In this document: positions 19,897-29,108 of the stretch, piece by piece
Position numbering within the stretch: the first letter of the stretch is position 1
Layout: each line of letters begins with the position of its first letter
Source of the DNA: an uncultured Gammaproteobacteria bacterium
GTDB lineage: Bacteria; Pseudomonadota; Gammaproteobacteria; HK1
Direction of reading: 5' to 3'
Length of the DNA stretch: 64,000 nt
Assembly: GCA_958295835.1 (NCBI GenBank)
Contig: OY282378.1
Coordinates: forward strand, 1,505,001 to 1,569,000
Made by a program: the position numbers and the translations under genes
Notes under the pieces: generated by a model
Seen by the model: only the letters and a program-made list of their open reading frames with translations
What the model was told of the DNA's origin: nothing
The model's database searches: none

Positions 19897-20835
19897 TCAT
19901 TCGAGCCGAATCCTGGGGTTCACGACCGTGTACAGGATGTCCGCCAGCAGGTTCAGCAGCACCACGCCGACGATGATGATCATCCCCACCGCGAGCATCA
20001 CGGGAAAATCATGGGAGGTGATGGAGTCGACGAACAGCCGTCCCATCCCGGGCACCGAGAAGACGGTCTCGGTGACCACCGCCCCTCCCGTCATCTGGCC
20101 GAGCGACAGTCCCGCGTAGGTGATCACCGGCATGATCGAGTTCGGAAGCGCGTGCTTGAACGAGACCCCCCACTCCGACAGCCCCTTGGCCCGGGCCACC
20201 TTGATGAAGAGCTGTTGCTGTACCGATCGGTATTCCGCCCGGTAGACGAGCGAGAACGACCCGAAGAAGAAGGCGGACAAGGTCAGCACCGGCATGAGGA
20301 TGTGCGTGCAGTGCCTGGCAAGACCCTCGGACCAGTCCACCCATCCGGTCGTCGGCAGCCAGCCGAGCTGGACCGAGAACAGGTAGATGAGGCTGATCCC
20401 GAGCATGAAGTTCGGGACCGTGATGCCGACGAGGCTCATCCCGGTGTTCGCGGCCCCGACGGCGCGCCTTGCCACCGGAATGCTGTTCATCACCGCGGTG
20501 GCGACGACCGCCAGGGCGACCGCGAGCCCCGCGATCTCCAGGGTCACCAGGATGCGCGGGAGGATGGCGTCGGCCACGCTCTGCCTGGTGACGTACGAGC
20601 GGCCCAGGTCTCCGTGCAGCGCGTTCCACATCCAGCTCAGGTACTGCTCGTGGACCGGCCGGTCGAATCCGTACCGGGCATTGAGCGCGGCGATCGTCGC
20701 CGGGTCCGCGTCGCGCCCCAGCATCATCGTGACCGGGGTGCCGAGCAAGGAGAAGACCGACCAGAACAGGAGCGCGGTCAGCAGGATGATGTTGGGGATG
20801 ACGAGGAGGACGCGACGAACGACGGCCGTGAGCAT
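19897..20835 (-). CDS. Peptide-type ABC transporter permease (DppB-like)
   Basis: A 312-residue permease: first helix VLLVIPNIILLTALLFWSVF, then the long periplasmic segment with DPATIAALNARYGFDRPVHEQYLSW and GDLGRSYVTRQSV typical of DppB/OppB. The EAA loop is ARAKGLSEWGVSFKHALPNS near residue 205. Six transmembrane spans are visible. It would form the heterodimeric channel with the DppC-like permease encoded downstream. Confidence 0.9.
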   Translation of the reverse strand: MLTAVVRRVLLVIPNIILLTALLFWSVFSLLGTPVTMMLGRDADPATIAALNARYGFDRPVHEQYLSWMWNALHGDLGRSYVTRQSVADAILPRILVTLEIAGLAVALAVVATAVMNSIPVARRAVGAANTGMSLVGITVPNFMLGISLIYLFSVQLGWLPTTGWVDWSEGLARHCTHILMPVLTLSAFFFGSFSLVYRAEYRSVQQQLFIKVARAKGLSEWGVSFKHALPNSIMPVITYAGLSLGQMTGGAVVTETVFSVPGMGRLFVDSITSHDFPVMLAVGMIIIVGVVLLNLLADILYTVVNPRIRLE

Positions 20836-20888
20836 TGCGGTGGATTCCCGACTCGACGGCCTGCCCGGTCATCCCCGATCCGCGCGGT

Positions 20889-21764
20889 TCATGCGTTCGC
20901 CGGCGCCGGATCGATACCGAGCATCGACAGCGGGCGCTCGTGCATGATGGCCTCGATGGTCTCCTCCGGAATGCGCGGCATGGTGACCCCCGCGCCCCAG
21001 TCGTTGATGCGGCGAAACTCCGCGATCGCCTGCGCGGGGGTGCGCACCGGGAAATCGGAGCCGAACAGCAGCCGATCCGCGACCTTGTACTCGATGGCGA
21101 TCATCACCCCGTGGTAGAGCTGCCAGGGGCGGTGGGTGCGGGCCGAGATGTCGGCGTACACGTTCTCGTTCTTGCGCATCAGGATCGCGGTCTGCTCCAT
21201 GTAGGGCTGGCCGAAGTGGGCGACGACGAGCTTCAGGTCCGGGAAGGCCATGGCCACCTTGTCGAGCAGGCAGGGGTCCGCCCATTCGAGGCTGCCGGTG
21301 TAGGCGCCGCCGCAGTGGAACATCACCGGCGTGCGATGGGCGTCGGCGATCTCGTAGAGCCGCCAGCACGCCGCGGAGCGCGGGTCGATGCTCTGGTACG
21401 TGGGCGAGATCTTGAGCCCGCGAAGACCGTGGGTGGTGACCGCGCGCTCGAACTCGTCCGCCGCCCCGGGGTCATTCGGATCCACGCTGGCGAAGCCGAC
21501 CGCGCGGCCCGGATACTCGGCAACCCGCTCGGCGATGAAGTCGTGCGGGGTGTGGACGTCCGGCCGGCGTGGAAGGGAGATGATGACGAACTGGTCCAGG
21601 CCGGCCTCGGCGACGGCGGCCCTGAGCCGTTCAGGCTCCGCCTGGCCGTCACCGGCCACGTTTCGCTGCTGCTGGAGCGCGACGTCCTCCGGGCTTCGGT
21701 GGTCCGGGAGCCAGCAGTGGACGTGCCAGTCGATGAGCCGTTTCATGGGTCGATCGGTCTCCAT
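20889..21764 (-). CDS. Amidohydrolase-2 family (TIM-barrel) hydrolase
   Basis: A 291-residue metal-dependent hydrolase or decarboxylase. The metal-binding H-x-H is in LIDWHVHCWLP, further ligands are in PVMFHCGGAY and LVVAHFGQPYMEQT, and the catalytic aspartate is in RLLFGSDFPVRTP. A second start codon six codons in (MKRLIDWHVHC, 21746) has a GGAG upstream and may be used. It lies 3 nt after the monooxygenase gene and before the transporter genes, which suggests joint catabolism of an imported amide, lactone or aromatic acid. The substrate is unknown. Confidence 0.82.
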   Translation of the reverse strand: METDRPMKRLIDWHVHCWLPDHRSPEDVALQQQRNVAGDGQAEPERLRAAVAEAGLDQFVIISLPRRPDVHTPHDFIAERVAEYPGRAVGFASVDPNDPGAADEFERAVTTHGLRGLKISPTYQSIDPRSAACWRLYEIADAHRTPVMFHCGGAYTGSLEWADPCLLDKVAMAFPDLKLVVAHFGQPYMEQTAILMRKNENVYADISARTHRPWQLYHGVMIAIEYKVADRLLFGSDFPVRTPAQAIAEFRRINDWGAGVTMPRIPEETIEAIMHERPLSMLGIDPAPANA

Positions 21765-21767
21765 CGA

Positions 21768-22958
21768 TCACGCCGCCGCGCCGGCGGCTTCCACCGTGGC
21801 CGGGGCGGCCGTCTCGCCCCGTCTCAGCTCCGGCAGCACCCGTTCCGCGAAGAGCTCCAGACTGCGCAGGATGTCCCGCTGCCCCATGCCCGGCCAGCCG
21901 CTCTTCATGTTGATCTGCTCCAGGTTCAGATCGTCGCGAAGCTCCTCGAACTTCTCGACCGCGTACTCCGGGGGGCCGAAGATCAGCGAGCGCTCGTCCA
22001 CGAACTCGAACGGCAGCTCCTTCTTCAGCGCGGCCTCCTGGCCGGGCTCGAACGTCTCGCCGGGGCGCAGGAAGATGCGCGGGCCGCGCCAGTTGCTGAA
22101 GTTCAGCGCATCCATCACCCATTTCCCGGCGATATGGCGGGCCTCCTCGCGGCTCGAAGCGATGTAGACATCCCGGCTGATCCCGGTGCGCGCGCCGACG
22201 GGCAGATCGACCCCCACGCTCCTCGCGCTCTCCCGGTAGAGGCGGCATCGCTCGCGCAACGCTTCGACGGGCGGCCGCCACATGATGATACCGAGGTCGT
22301 TCTTCGCGGCGAACTCGATCGAGCTCGGAGAGTCCACGACCTGCCACAGCGGGGGGTAGGGGGTCTGGCGGGGTCTGGGGTAGGTGGAGATGTATTTCAG
22401 CTCCCCGGTCTCCGGGTCCACGTAGTCCGGGTGGTTGACCGGGTGGGCCTGATCGGTCCTGAAGCCCGGATAGGGGATGGTGTACTTGGCGCCGTCGTGA
22501 CGGAACCGGGGCTGCGAGAGCGCCTTCTTGACGATGTTGATGGTGTCCTCGAAGACCCCGAAGTTGTCGGCGGGATTGTTGGGATCCGCCATCGCATTGA
22601 GGTTCAGGCCCTCGAGCCCGTAGTTGCCTCGACCCACGCCCAGCTCCAGGCGTCCATCGCAGAGCTGGTCGAGAAGCGCGATGTCTTCGGCGAGCCGCAG
22701 CGGATGCCAGAACGTGATGATCGCCGCCGCCAGCCCGATCCGGATCCGTTCGGTGCGGGCGGCCAGATCGGCGGCCATGATCAGCGGATTGGGCAGCATC
22801 TCCCGGCCCCAGATGCTGAAGTGGTGCTCGGCGAGCCAGAAGTTGTCGAAGCCGGCCTGCTCGCAGAAGCGGGCGAGCTCGCGTACTTCGTTCAGGATGT
22901 CCCGGTAGTCGCGCTGGTGCCCGATGTTCCAGGGGTTGCAGAAATAGCCGAACTTCAT
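21768..22958 (-). CDS. Luciferase-like (LLM class) flavin-dependent monooxygenase
   Basis: A 396-residue TIM-barrel monooxygenase of the bacterial-luciferase family, expected to use FMNH2 from a separate reductase. Family segments: MKFGYFCNPWNIGHQRDY, the active-site stretch NFWLAEHHFSIWG near residue 40, IRIGLAAAIITFWHPLRLAED near 95 and RLELGVGRGNYGLEGL near 125. It is the first gene of the minus-strand operon that continues through the amidohydrolase and the ABC importer. That grouping suggests oxidative breakdown of an imported organic molecule. Confidence 0.85.
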   Translation of the reverse strand: MKFGYFCNPWNIGHQRDYRDILNEVRELARFCEQAGFDNFWLAEHHFSIWGREMLPNPLIMAADLAARTERIRIGLAAAIITFWHPLRLAEDIALLDQLCDGRLELGVGRGNYGLEGLNLNAMADPNNPADNFGVFEDTINIVKKALSQPRFRHDGAKYTIPYPGFRTDQAHPVNHPDYVDPETGELKYISTYPRPRQTPYPPLWQVVDSPSSIEFAAKNDLGIIMWRPPVEALRERCRLYRESARSVGVDLPVGARTGISRDVYIASSREEARHIAGKWVMDALNFSNWRGPRIFLRPGETFEPGQEAALKKELPFEFVDERSLIFGPPEYAVEKFEELRDDLNLEQINMKSGWPGMGQRDILRSLELFAERVLPELRRGETAAPATVEAAGAAA

Positions 22959-23181
22959 GAGACCACCTTGGTCGAGGGAATCGCGGTTCAGGGTGAAGAT
23001 GGCGGCAAGATGCTACTCGAGGACGGAATCGTCAAGGGAAGCCTCTACTGCCATCACCGGTACCTCCACTGCTCCAACCGGGGAAGTCAGGTGGTGAAAG
23101 TACGGCTCGGGAAACGTCGGGAATACGACGACGTAATATATGGGGCGCACCGGCGCGCGCGTTCCGCACAGAGGAAGAGCG

Positions 23182-25773
23182 ATGAGACGAAACGATCCAC
23201 ACCCCGGTTTCTCACGGCGCTTGCTCCATCGACGGAAGCGGTGCGATGCGGTTCCGTTGCCGGCTTGCCTCGCGCTCCTGGCCTGCCTCGCGCTCCTGGC
23301 GGCCTGCGGCGGAGGTGGAGGCGGAGGCGGAGGTTCCGCGCCGATCGTGCCCCCGGCGCCCGCCACACCGAACCCGGTCGGACTCGAGTTCCGACCGGGG
23401 GACCTGGGCGCTCCCGCCCTGCCGGATGGCAAGGAATACCGGACCACGGAATACGGAGAATATTGGGGATTGGACAGCATCTCCGCGCACATGGCCTACG
23501 AGCGCGGCTATTTCGGCCAGGACGTGACCATCGCGGTCGCGGACGACGGCATGGACCTTACCCATCCCGATCTGGCGGGCAGAATCACCGCGCCGAAGCG
23601 CCTGATCAACGACGACGCGCTCGTGACCGAGGACAGGCAGGCCTCGGTGCATGGCACCTATGTCGCCATGATCGCGGCGGGAGCGAGGGCCAATACCGGA
23701 GGGACCTTCGAGGTAGCGGTCGACAACGGTGTCCCGATTCCCACCAAGAACGTTCATGGAGTCGCGCCCTCGGCCTCGATCATGCCGATAGAGATATCCG
23801 GCGGCGGGGAACCGACGGCGGCGCTCCGGCACGCGGTTGACAACGGCGCTCATGTCATCAACTTCAGCATCGGATTATCGCCCGGCCATTGGGGAACATA
23901 CGAAGGAAGGCCCGGGGTGTGGCTGACCCTGCCTTTGCCCTTTTTCAATCCTCTTCTCCGCGAGGACGACTATTTGAGATCTCAGTTCGCCCAAGCCGCG
24001 AGAGATCTCGCGGACAAGGACATCGTGGCGGTGTGGGCAGCCGGCAACGAAGGATGGAACGCCATCAACAACAAGCTCAACATGTGCGGGAAGAACACCC
24101 GGGACGAGGATGGCTGCTTGTTGGGAGATGTATCGGTCCCCGCCACGGAATTCATGGGGAAGTTCACGCGTGAGGGCGACACCACCCCCTTCAAGGATTT
24201 GTGGGGCACGGACTGCGGCAGCGACGACTGTGTCGACTACAACTCCGGGGGAGGATGGAACGAGGCTCCGTTGTTCGCGCCCGAGCTGCTCGGGAAATGG
24301 CTGGTCGTCGCGGCGATGAATGAAGACGGCGAGATCGCTTCGTTCTCCAACGGATGCGGCGCCGCAAGAAACTGGTGCCTGATCGCGCCGGGGGAGAATC
24401 TCGAAATTCTCCCCGGTGGGGGGATCGGCGGCACCTCATTTGCCGCCCCCATGGTGAGCGGGGCGTTGGCGGTCCTCAAGAGCCGGCTGTCCAGCATGCC
24501 GATGGAGGTCGTGCAAGCCCTGCTGCTCGACTCCGCGGACCCGCTTGGGACACGGGTGAACAACCCCGGAGAGCCGGACCCGGTCTATGGCTGGGGACGG
24601 TTGAATCTCGGAAAGGCGATTACCAGGCAGGGGATGGTCAGCCTGCCGTATTCGATCGTCGATTCAGGCCGGCAGACTTCGCTGCGGAACGCCCGCGTCA
24701 CCCTCTCCCCCGCCCTCGCTCACGCGGGTGAGAGGATGCAGGCCGTCCAGGTCGCCGTAGGCGGCGTGGGCGACGCGTATTACAACATGAAGTTATCCGG
24801 CATCGTCGATGTCGAGACTCGTCCTCCCTCCCGCGCGCTGGGTCACGCCGCCTGGGACATGCTGGCGCCGGCAAACGGCTATCGCGTCGAGAATTCCGTC
24901 GTGTTTGCCGATCTCGGCCAGGAAGCCGGGGCTCTTCACGCCGTGGGGATGGATTTTTCCACCGGCCTGCTCGGCCGCTGGCGGTTGAGTCACGACCTTT
25001 GCGACGGTTGCCGGAAGTCGGCATGGCAGGAATGGGGCGCGTTCCAGGCCGACAACCCCGTGTCTCCCCCCTTCTTCGATCGCGCCGGAGGAGCCGTCGT
25101 GCTGCAAAGGCAGGGCGATGGCGCACGGCCGTTCGTCGCGTTCAGCGGGGGAGAATCGCGGCGGACGCCGTGGCGTCAGCTCGGCCTGCAATGGCGGTAC
25201 GCGCTCGGCGGGTTCGACCTTGCGGCGGAGCTCTCGCACATCGACGAAAGCCGCAGTGTCTGGGGCTCGACGTTCGGCGCGCTCGGAAACACACGAACCG
25301 AAGCCCGCCGAAAGAAGCTGTTTCTGTCAGGTCCTCTGGGTGAGCATTGGCGCGGGTTCGCCGGATATGAACACAGTTCCGGAGAAGTCTCCGTGACCGG
25401 CGGCATGCTGTCCGGTATATCCGGGCTGCGAGCGGAAGGATGGTCGATGGGCGTCCAGGGGCGCAATACACTCCGGGACGACGACACCCTGCGGTTTTCC
25501 GTCGGCCAGGATACGCGGGTCAGAGACGGACGGATCCGGATCGACCATCTCCTGGCGACCGGAAGCAGATTTGTCGATGCGTTCTACCGCGGACACCCGC
25601 AGTCTCTCGAGCAGCGGCAAGCCGTGATCGATTTGCGCGCCCGACCGACGACGCGCTATTCCCTGGGCTATGCCCTGCCCGTTCAAAGGAGCACACGACT
25701 CGCCTTCGGTCTGGAATACGAAGACGAGAGCCGGAGCCATGGAATCTCTGCTCAATTGCGAATGGAGTTCTGA
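23182..25773 (+). CDS. Subtilisin-like (S8) autotransporter with lipoprotein-type signal
   Basis: An 863-residue secreted serine protease. The N-terminus is basic, followed by a hydrophobic stretch with a duplicated ACLALLA block, the lipobox LLAAC and nine glycines. The subtilase triad is present: Asp in VADDGMDLTHPD, His in VHGTYVAMIAAG, Ser in GGTSFAAPMVSG, with oxyanion Asn in WAAGNEG. A region with cysteines between Asn and Ser (NMCGKN, DCGSDDC, GCGAARNWC) could form disulfides. The last 280 or so residues show alternating beta-strands and end in LRMEF, an outer-membrane barrel C-terminus. It should translocate its own protease domain to the cell surface. The ATG at 23182 follows GAGGAAGAG. 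Confidence 0.88.
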   Translation: MRRNDPHPGFSRRLLHRRKRCDAVPLPACLALLACLALLAACGGGGGGGGGSAPIVPPAPATPNPVGLEFRPGDLGAPALPDGKEYRTTEYGEYWGLDSISAHMAYERGYFGQDVTIAVADDGMDLTHPDLAGRITAPKRLINDDALVTEDRQASVHGTYVAMIAAGARANTGGTFEVAVDNGVPIPTKNVHGVAPSASIMPIEISGGGEPTAALRHAVDNGAHVINFSIGLSPGHWGTYEGRPGVWLTLPLPFFNPLLREDDYLRSQFAQAARDLADKDIVAVWAAGNEGWNAINNKLNMCGKNTRDEDGCLLGDVSVPATEFMGKFTREGDTTPFKDLWGTDCGSDDCVDYNSGGGWNEAPLFAPELLGKWLVVAAMNEDGEIASFSNGCGAARNWCLIAPGENLEILPGGGIGGTSFAAPMVSGALAVLKSRLSSMPMEVVQALLLDSADPLGTRVNNPGEPDPVYGWGRLNLGKAITRQGMVSLPYSIVDSGRQTSLRNARVTLSPALAHAGERMQAVQVAVGGVGDAYYNMKLSGIVDVETRPPSRALGHAAWDMLAPANGYRVENSVVFADLGQEAGALHAVGMDFSTGLLGRWRLSHDLCDGCRKSAWQEWGAFQADNPVSPPFFDRAGGAVVLQRQGDGARPFVAFSGGESRRTPWRQLGLQWRYALGGFDLAAELSHIDESRSVWGSTFGALGNTRTEARRKKLFLSGPLGEHWRGFAGYEHSSGEVSVTGGMLSGISGLRAEGWSMGVQGRNTLRDDDTLRFSVGQDTRVRDGRIRIDHLLATGSRFVDAFYRGHPQSLEQRQAVIDLRARPTTRYSLGYALPVQRSTRLAFGLEYEDESRSHGISAQLRMEF

Positions 25774-25831
25774 AGCATCCCCGATGGTTGCATGAACTGC
25801 CGCGTGTGTACGTCAAGCGGCGGCGTCCAGC

Positions 25832-26812
25832 TCATCCCAAGGTTCCCGCCAGCGGCTTCGGCTCGTAAGCGGCCTCCAGGGAGCGAATCTCGGCCGCGGT
25901 CAGCGTCACCGGCAGCGCTTCGATCGCCTCCTCGACATGCTCCACCCGCGTGGCGCCGAAGATTGGCGCATCGACTCCCGGACGGGTGAGTACCCAGGCC
26001 AGTGCGACCTGGGCAGGCGAGAGGCCGCGCCTGTACGCGATCCGCTCCACCCGCCGCGCCACCCGGAAGTCGGACCGGCGGCCATGCCATCGGTGGGTGA
26101 ACTCGTCGGTTCGAGCCCGCAACGTGGGGCCGCCGCCTTCGACCCGGCCGCCGCACAGGAATCCGCGGGCCAGTGGACTGTAGGGGATGAGCGCGACGCC
26201 TTCCGATCGGCAGAGCGGGATGAGCTCCCGTTCGTCCTCGCGGTGAACGAGGTTGTAGTGGTTCTGGGCGGAAACGAAGGGCCGGCGTCCCGTCTCTCGC
26301 GCAATGCTCAGGCATTTGGCGAGCTGCCAGGCCGGCATGGTGGTGATGCCGGCGTGCAGGATCCTGCCGGCTCGAACGAGGTCGTCGAACGCGATCACCA
26401 TCTCTTCGAGATTGGTCCCGGGGTTCCAGATATGGGTCTGGTACAGGTCGATGTAATCGGTGCCGAGCCGCTTCAGGGAAGCGTGGACCGCGTGCATGAC
26501 GTGCTTTCTCGAGTACCCCCGCTCGGTGATCGACGGCCCCATCGGATTGCCGACCTTGGTCGCGATCACCACCTGCTCGCGTGCGACCCGGGAGAGCAGG
26601 CAGCGGCCGAGCACTGCTTCGCTCTCTCCGCCCGAGTAGTAGTCGGATGTGTCGAAGAAGTTGATGCCGAGGTCGAGCGCGCGATCGATGACGGGCTTCG
26701 CCTCGTCCTCCTCGAGGATCCAGTCGCGCCAGCGGCGTGAGCCGAAGGCCATCGCGCCGAGGCCGAGGCGGGAGACCTCGATGTTGGTGCGGCCGAGTCG
26801 GACGTATTGCAT
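25832..26812 (-). CDS. Aldo/keto reductase
   Basis: A 326-residue NAD(P)H-dependent TIM-barrel oxidoreductase. The start MQYVRLGRTNIEVSRLGLGAM is typical. The catalytic tetrad lies in NFFDTSDYYSGGESE (Asp, Tyr), VIATKVG (Lys) and LYQTHIWNP (His). The cofactor loop lies at PIFGATRVEHVEEAIEAL. It resembles the YghZ/YajO or potassium-channel-beta-like branch; the physiological substrate is unknown. It is convergent with the autotransporter gene. Confidence 0.88.
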   Translation of the reverse strand: MQYVRLGRTNIEVSRLGLGAMAFGSRRWRDWILEEDEAKPVIDRALDLGINFFDTSDYYSGGESEAVLGRCLLSRVAREQVVIATKVGNPMGPSITERGYSRKHVMHAVHASLKRLGTDYIDLYQTHIWNPGTNLEEMVIAFDDLVRAGRILHAGITTMPAWQLAKCLSIARETGRRPFVSAQNHYNLVHREDERELIPLCRSEGVALIPYSPLARGFLCGGRVEGGGPTLRARTDEFTHRWHGRRSDFRVARRVERIAYRRGLSPAQVALAWVLTRPGVDAPIFGATRVEHVEEAIEALPVTLTAAEIRSLEAAYEPKPLAGTLG

Positions 26813-27000
26813 GTGATCGACGTCACCGGGGTCGAGGTCGGGGGCAGTATAGCGGTCCGGGGATGCCGGATGACGATGAGCACGGCCCAAGCGGCGGCCA
26901 TGCGGCGACGGCAGACTCGCCGTGGTCGGACACGGCGGCGTCGATCGGCATGGCTCGACAGGGAGCGATCGCGGGGTGACGTGACGGCCTTCGCGGCACT

Positions 27001-27774
27001 TCATACGCCATCCGCGAAACGGCCCGATCGGCGTCTCTCGCCGCCGGCCGGATGAGCCCGCGGGGCTCGGACCCCGACACCCGTATTCCGAAGCAGCGTC
27101 GCGGTCTCGAACAGCGGCAGGCCCATCACTCCGGAGTAGCTTCCGTCGAGGCGGGTGACGAAGATCGCGGCGTGCCCCTGGATCGCGTAGGCGCCGGCCT
27201 TGTCCAGCGGCTCGCCGCCCGCGCAGTAGGCGCGGCGTTCTTCGTATGGGATTTCGCGAAACCAGACCCGGCTGATACTGGTCATGCATCTTGGCGATAC
27301 GCCGTCGGCCGCGCCGGTCGCCGTCCAGGGCGCTATATCGACCGCGCGATCACTTCCGGCGTCACCAGCATGGGCGCTCGCGATTTCGACGTTTCTCGTG
27401 GCGTCCCATCTCCTGCCGGTTCCGGTGTCGGCAACGCGGATGCCCGCGACCGCGACGGTGCTGATGACGCGATGCATCCGCCCGGACAGCGCCCGGAGCA
27501 TTGCCATCGCGTGCTCCTCGTCACGGGGTTTCCCCAACACCTGCTCTTCGAGCACCACTACGGTGTCGGCGGCGAGCACCGGCGCGGCCCGCGCGTCACC
27601 GAGCGCCGCGAGCCCGGCCAACGCCTTCTCGCCGGCCATTCGCTCCACGAATCGCTCGGGAGGTTCGCCGGCTCGCCGGGTCTCGTCGATCGGAGCGTCG
27701 ACGATGGCGTAGTCGACGCCGATCTGGTCGAGTAGCAGGCGTCGGCGCGGCGATTTCGAAGCAAGATGAATCAT
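27001..27774 (-). CDS. maf: Maf family nucleoside-triphosphate pyrophosphatase with insertion
   Basis: A 257-residue Maf protein; the family is normally about 200. Core motifs are intact: LASKSPRRRLLLDQIG at the start, LAADTVVVLEEQVLGKPRDE near residue 68, and GEPLDKAGAYAIQGHAAIF near 187. These fit the YhdE type, which removes pyrophosphate from dTTP, UTP and modified pyrimidine nucleotides. Two features are odd: an extra segment of about 50 residues (112-163) between VAVAGIRV and SISRVWFREI, and a C-terminal tail of about 25 residues. The ATG at 27774 is chosen because MIHLASKSPRR is the family start. It is the last gene of the leuS-to-maf cluster. Confidence 0.88.
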   Translation of the reverse strand: MIHLASKSPRRRLLLDQIGVDYAIVDAPIDETRRAGEPPERFVERMAGEKALAGLAALGDARAAPVLAADTVVVLEEQVLGKPRDEEHAMAMLRALSGRMHRVISTVAVAGIRVADTGTGRRWDATRNVEIASAHAGDAGSDRAVDIAPWTATGAADGVSPRCMTSISRVWFREIPYEERRAYCAGGEPLDKAGAYAIQGHAAIFVTRLDGSYSGVMGLPLFETATLLRNTGVGVRAPRAHPAGGERRRSGRFADGV

Positions 27775-27855
27775 GGCCGCGGCCGGCAGATGGATCGTAC
27801 CGACGCCGCCCGGCATGGCGGCGGCCTTCGGGCAAAGTCGATGACCACCGCTCCG

Positions 27856-28326
27856 TCATCCGCGATGATAGGGATGGCGGCGGAGGATCGTCCACGCTCG
27901 ATAGATCTGTTCCGCGACGACGACCCGCACCAGTCCGTGCGGCAGGGTGAGCGGGGACAACGACCAGCGATGGTCGGCCGTCGCGATGCACTCCGGGGCG
28001 AGACCGTCCGCCCCGCCGATGAGCAGGGCGAGATCGCGACCCTCGCGCATCCAGCGTCCGATCCGATCCGCGAGCGCGGCAGTCGTCCACGCCGCGCCAC
28101 GTTCGTCGAGCGCGATGACGCGGGCGCCGCCCGGGACCGCCGCGAGGAGCCGCCTGCCCTCGTCCTCGACGCGACGCTCGGTCGAGCCCCGGTTGCCGAG
28201 CTTCGACGGCGCGATCTCGCGAAGCTCGATCGAGAATTCCGGCGGCATGCGGCGTGTGTACTCCAGGTAGCCGTCCCGCTCCCATCCGGAAGTGCGGCGA
28301 CCGATCGCGATGAGGTGGATGCGCAT
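27856..28326 (-). CDS. rlmH: 23S rRNA (pseudouridine-1915 N3) methyltransferase RlmH
   Basis: A 156-residue SPOUT methyltransferase that methylates pseudouridine 1915 in helix 69 of assembled 70S ribosomes. Diagnostic parts are MRIHLIAIGRR, ALDERGAAWTTAALADRI, the SAM knot LALLIGGADGLAPE and the tail YRAWTILRRHPYHR. It normally follows rsfS directly; here a 5.4-kb island separates the two. The maf gene follows 81 bp downstream. Confidence 0.94.
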   Translation of the reverse strand: MRIHLIAIGRRTSGWERDGYLEYTRRMPPEFSIELREIAPSKLGNRGSTERRVEDEGRRLLAAVPGGARVIALDERGAAWTTAALADRIGRWMREGRDLALLIGGADGLAPECIATADHRWSLSPLTLPHGLVRVVVAEQIYRAWTILRRHPYHRG

Positions 28327-28440
28327 TGCGTACGAGGAATCCAATCGGAGCGCCGGCACGGTCATCGTGCCGTGAGGAACTTCGATTCGGAGCGCCACCG
28401 GGGCCACACCGATGAGGGATCCGGCGCAGCCGGGCAGGCT

Positions 28441-29091
28441 TCAAGTCCCGGGTATATCCGCGCTCTCGTGCAGATTCCGGCGCAAGCGGCCGGCGTAACC
28501 GCCCGCGAACACGGAGAGCACCGAAGGCGGGGTGAGTACGTCCACCTCCACCGTCCCGCCGGGCCTTTGCACCTTCTCGACGTATTCCGCCGGTGTATAA
28601 CGGAACATGGCCGTCCCCCAAACCAGCCACGCCTCGGCCTTCCATTCGACGAAAGCCCCGTTGGGCAGATCCTCGAACCGGCGCTCGTGACGCCGCTTCT
28701 TCTGCGGCGCGGTCTTGTCGATCCGCTCCTCGTGCAGTGTCCGGTCGATTTCCGGGGCGGTCGGAGGGGTGTCTGATGGCCATCCCCCGGCGAAGGCGCG
28801 GGCGTCGGCGCGCCGGCATTCGTAGCAGGGCCGATGACCGGCGGCGAGCGCCACGGCTTCGTCGAGAAAGAAGAGTTCGGTGTAGTACCCGGGTGTCATG
28901 ACCGGGTAAGGACCGTTACGAATCCTGCGATCGGACTCGATCAGGCAGCATATCCAGGCTTTGCCTTTCCAGCGCGGCCGGCCGAGGCGCCGGTCGGAAT
29001 CGTGCAGACAGCCGCGGTTCCCCATGAACGTACCGCGCGCCGACGTTGCAATGATCTCGCCGAACGGCGTTACCCGGTTCTGAAACGCCAT
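28441..29091 (-). CDS. Conserved hypothetical protein with CxxC motif
   Basis: A protein of about 216 residues starting MAFQNRVTPFGEIIATSARG; an alternative ATG lies four codons upstream (29103). Visible elements are FMGNRGCLHD, WKGKAWICCLIE, a short Cys motif HRPCYECRRADARAFAGG near residue 85, and a conserved-looking EEYVEKVQRPGG-like segment near the C-terminus. The N-terminal and HRPCxECRRAD patterns recall a family of uncharacterised proteobacterial proteins; no function is known to me. The Cys pair and a later basic stretch (QKKRRHERRFEDLP) could indicate metal or nucleic-acid binding, but this is a guess. Confidence 0.7.
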   Translation of the reverse strand: MAFQNRVTPFGEIIATSARGTFMGNRGCLHDSDRRLGRPRWKGKAWICCLIESDRRIRNGPYPVMTPGYYTELFFLDEAVALAAGHRPCYECRRADARAFAGGWPSDTPPTAPEIDRTLHEERIDKTAPQKKRRHERRFEDLPNGAFVEWKAEAWLVWGTAMFRYTPAEYVEKVQRPGGTVEVDVLTPPSVLSVFAGGYAGRLRRNLHESADIPGT

Positions 29092-29108
29092 GTCCGATCC
29101 CATACCCG

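Noticed and set aside
20835..23840. 1001-codon plus-strand frame across the amidohydrolase and monooxygenase genes
   Set aside because: Antisense shadow; the minus-strand enzymes carry recognisable active-site motifs.
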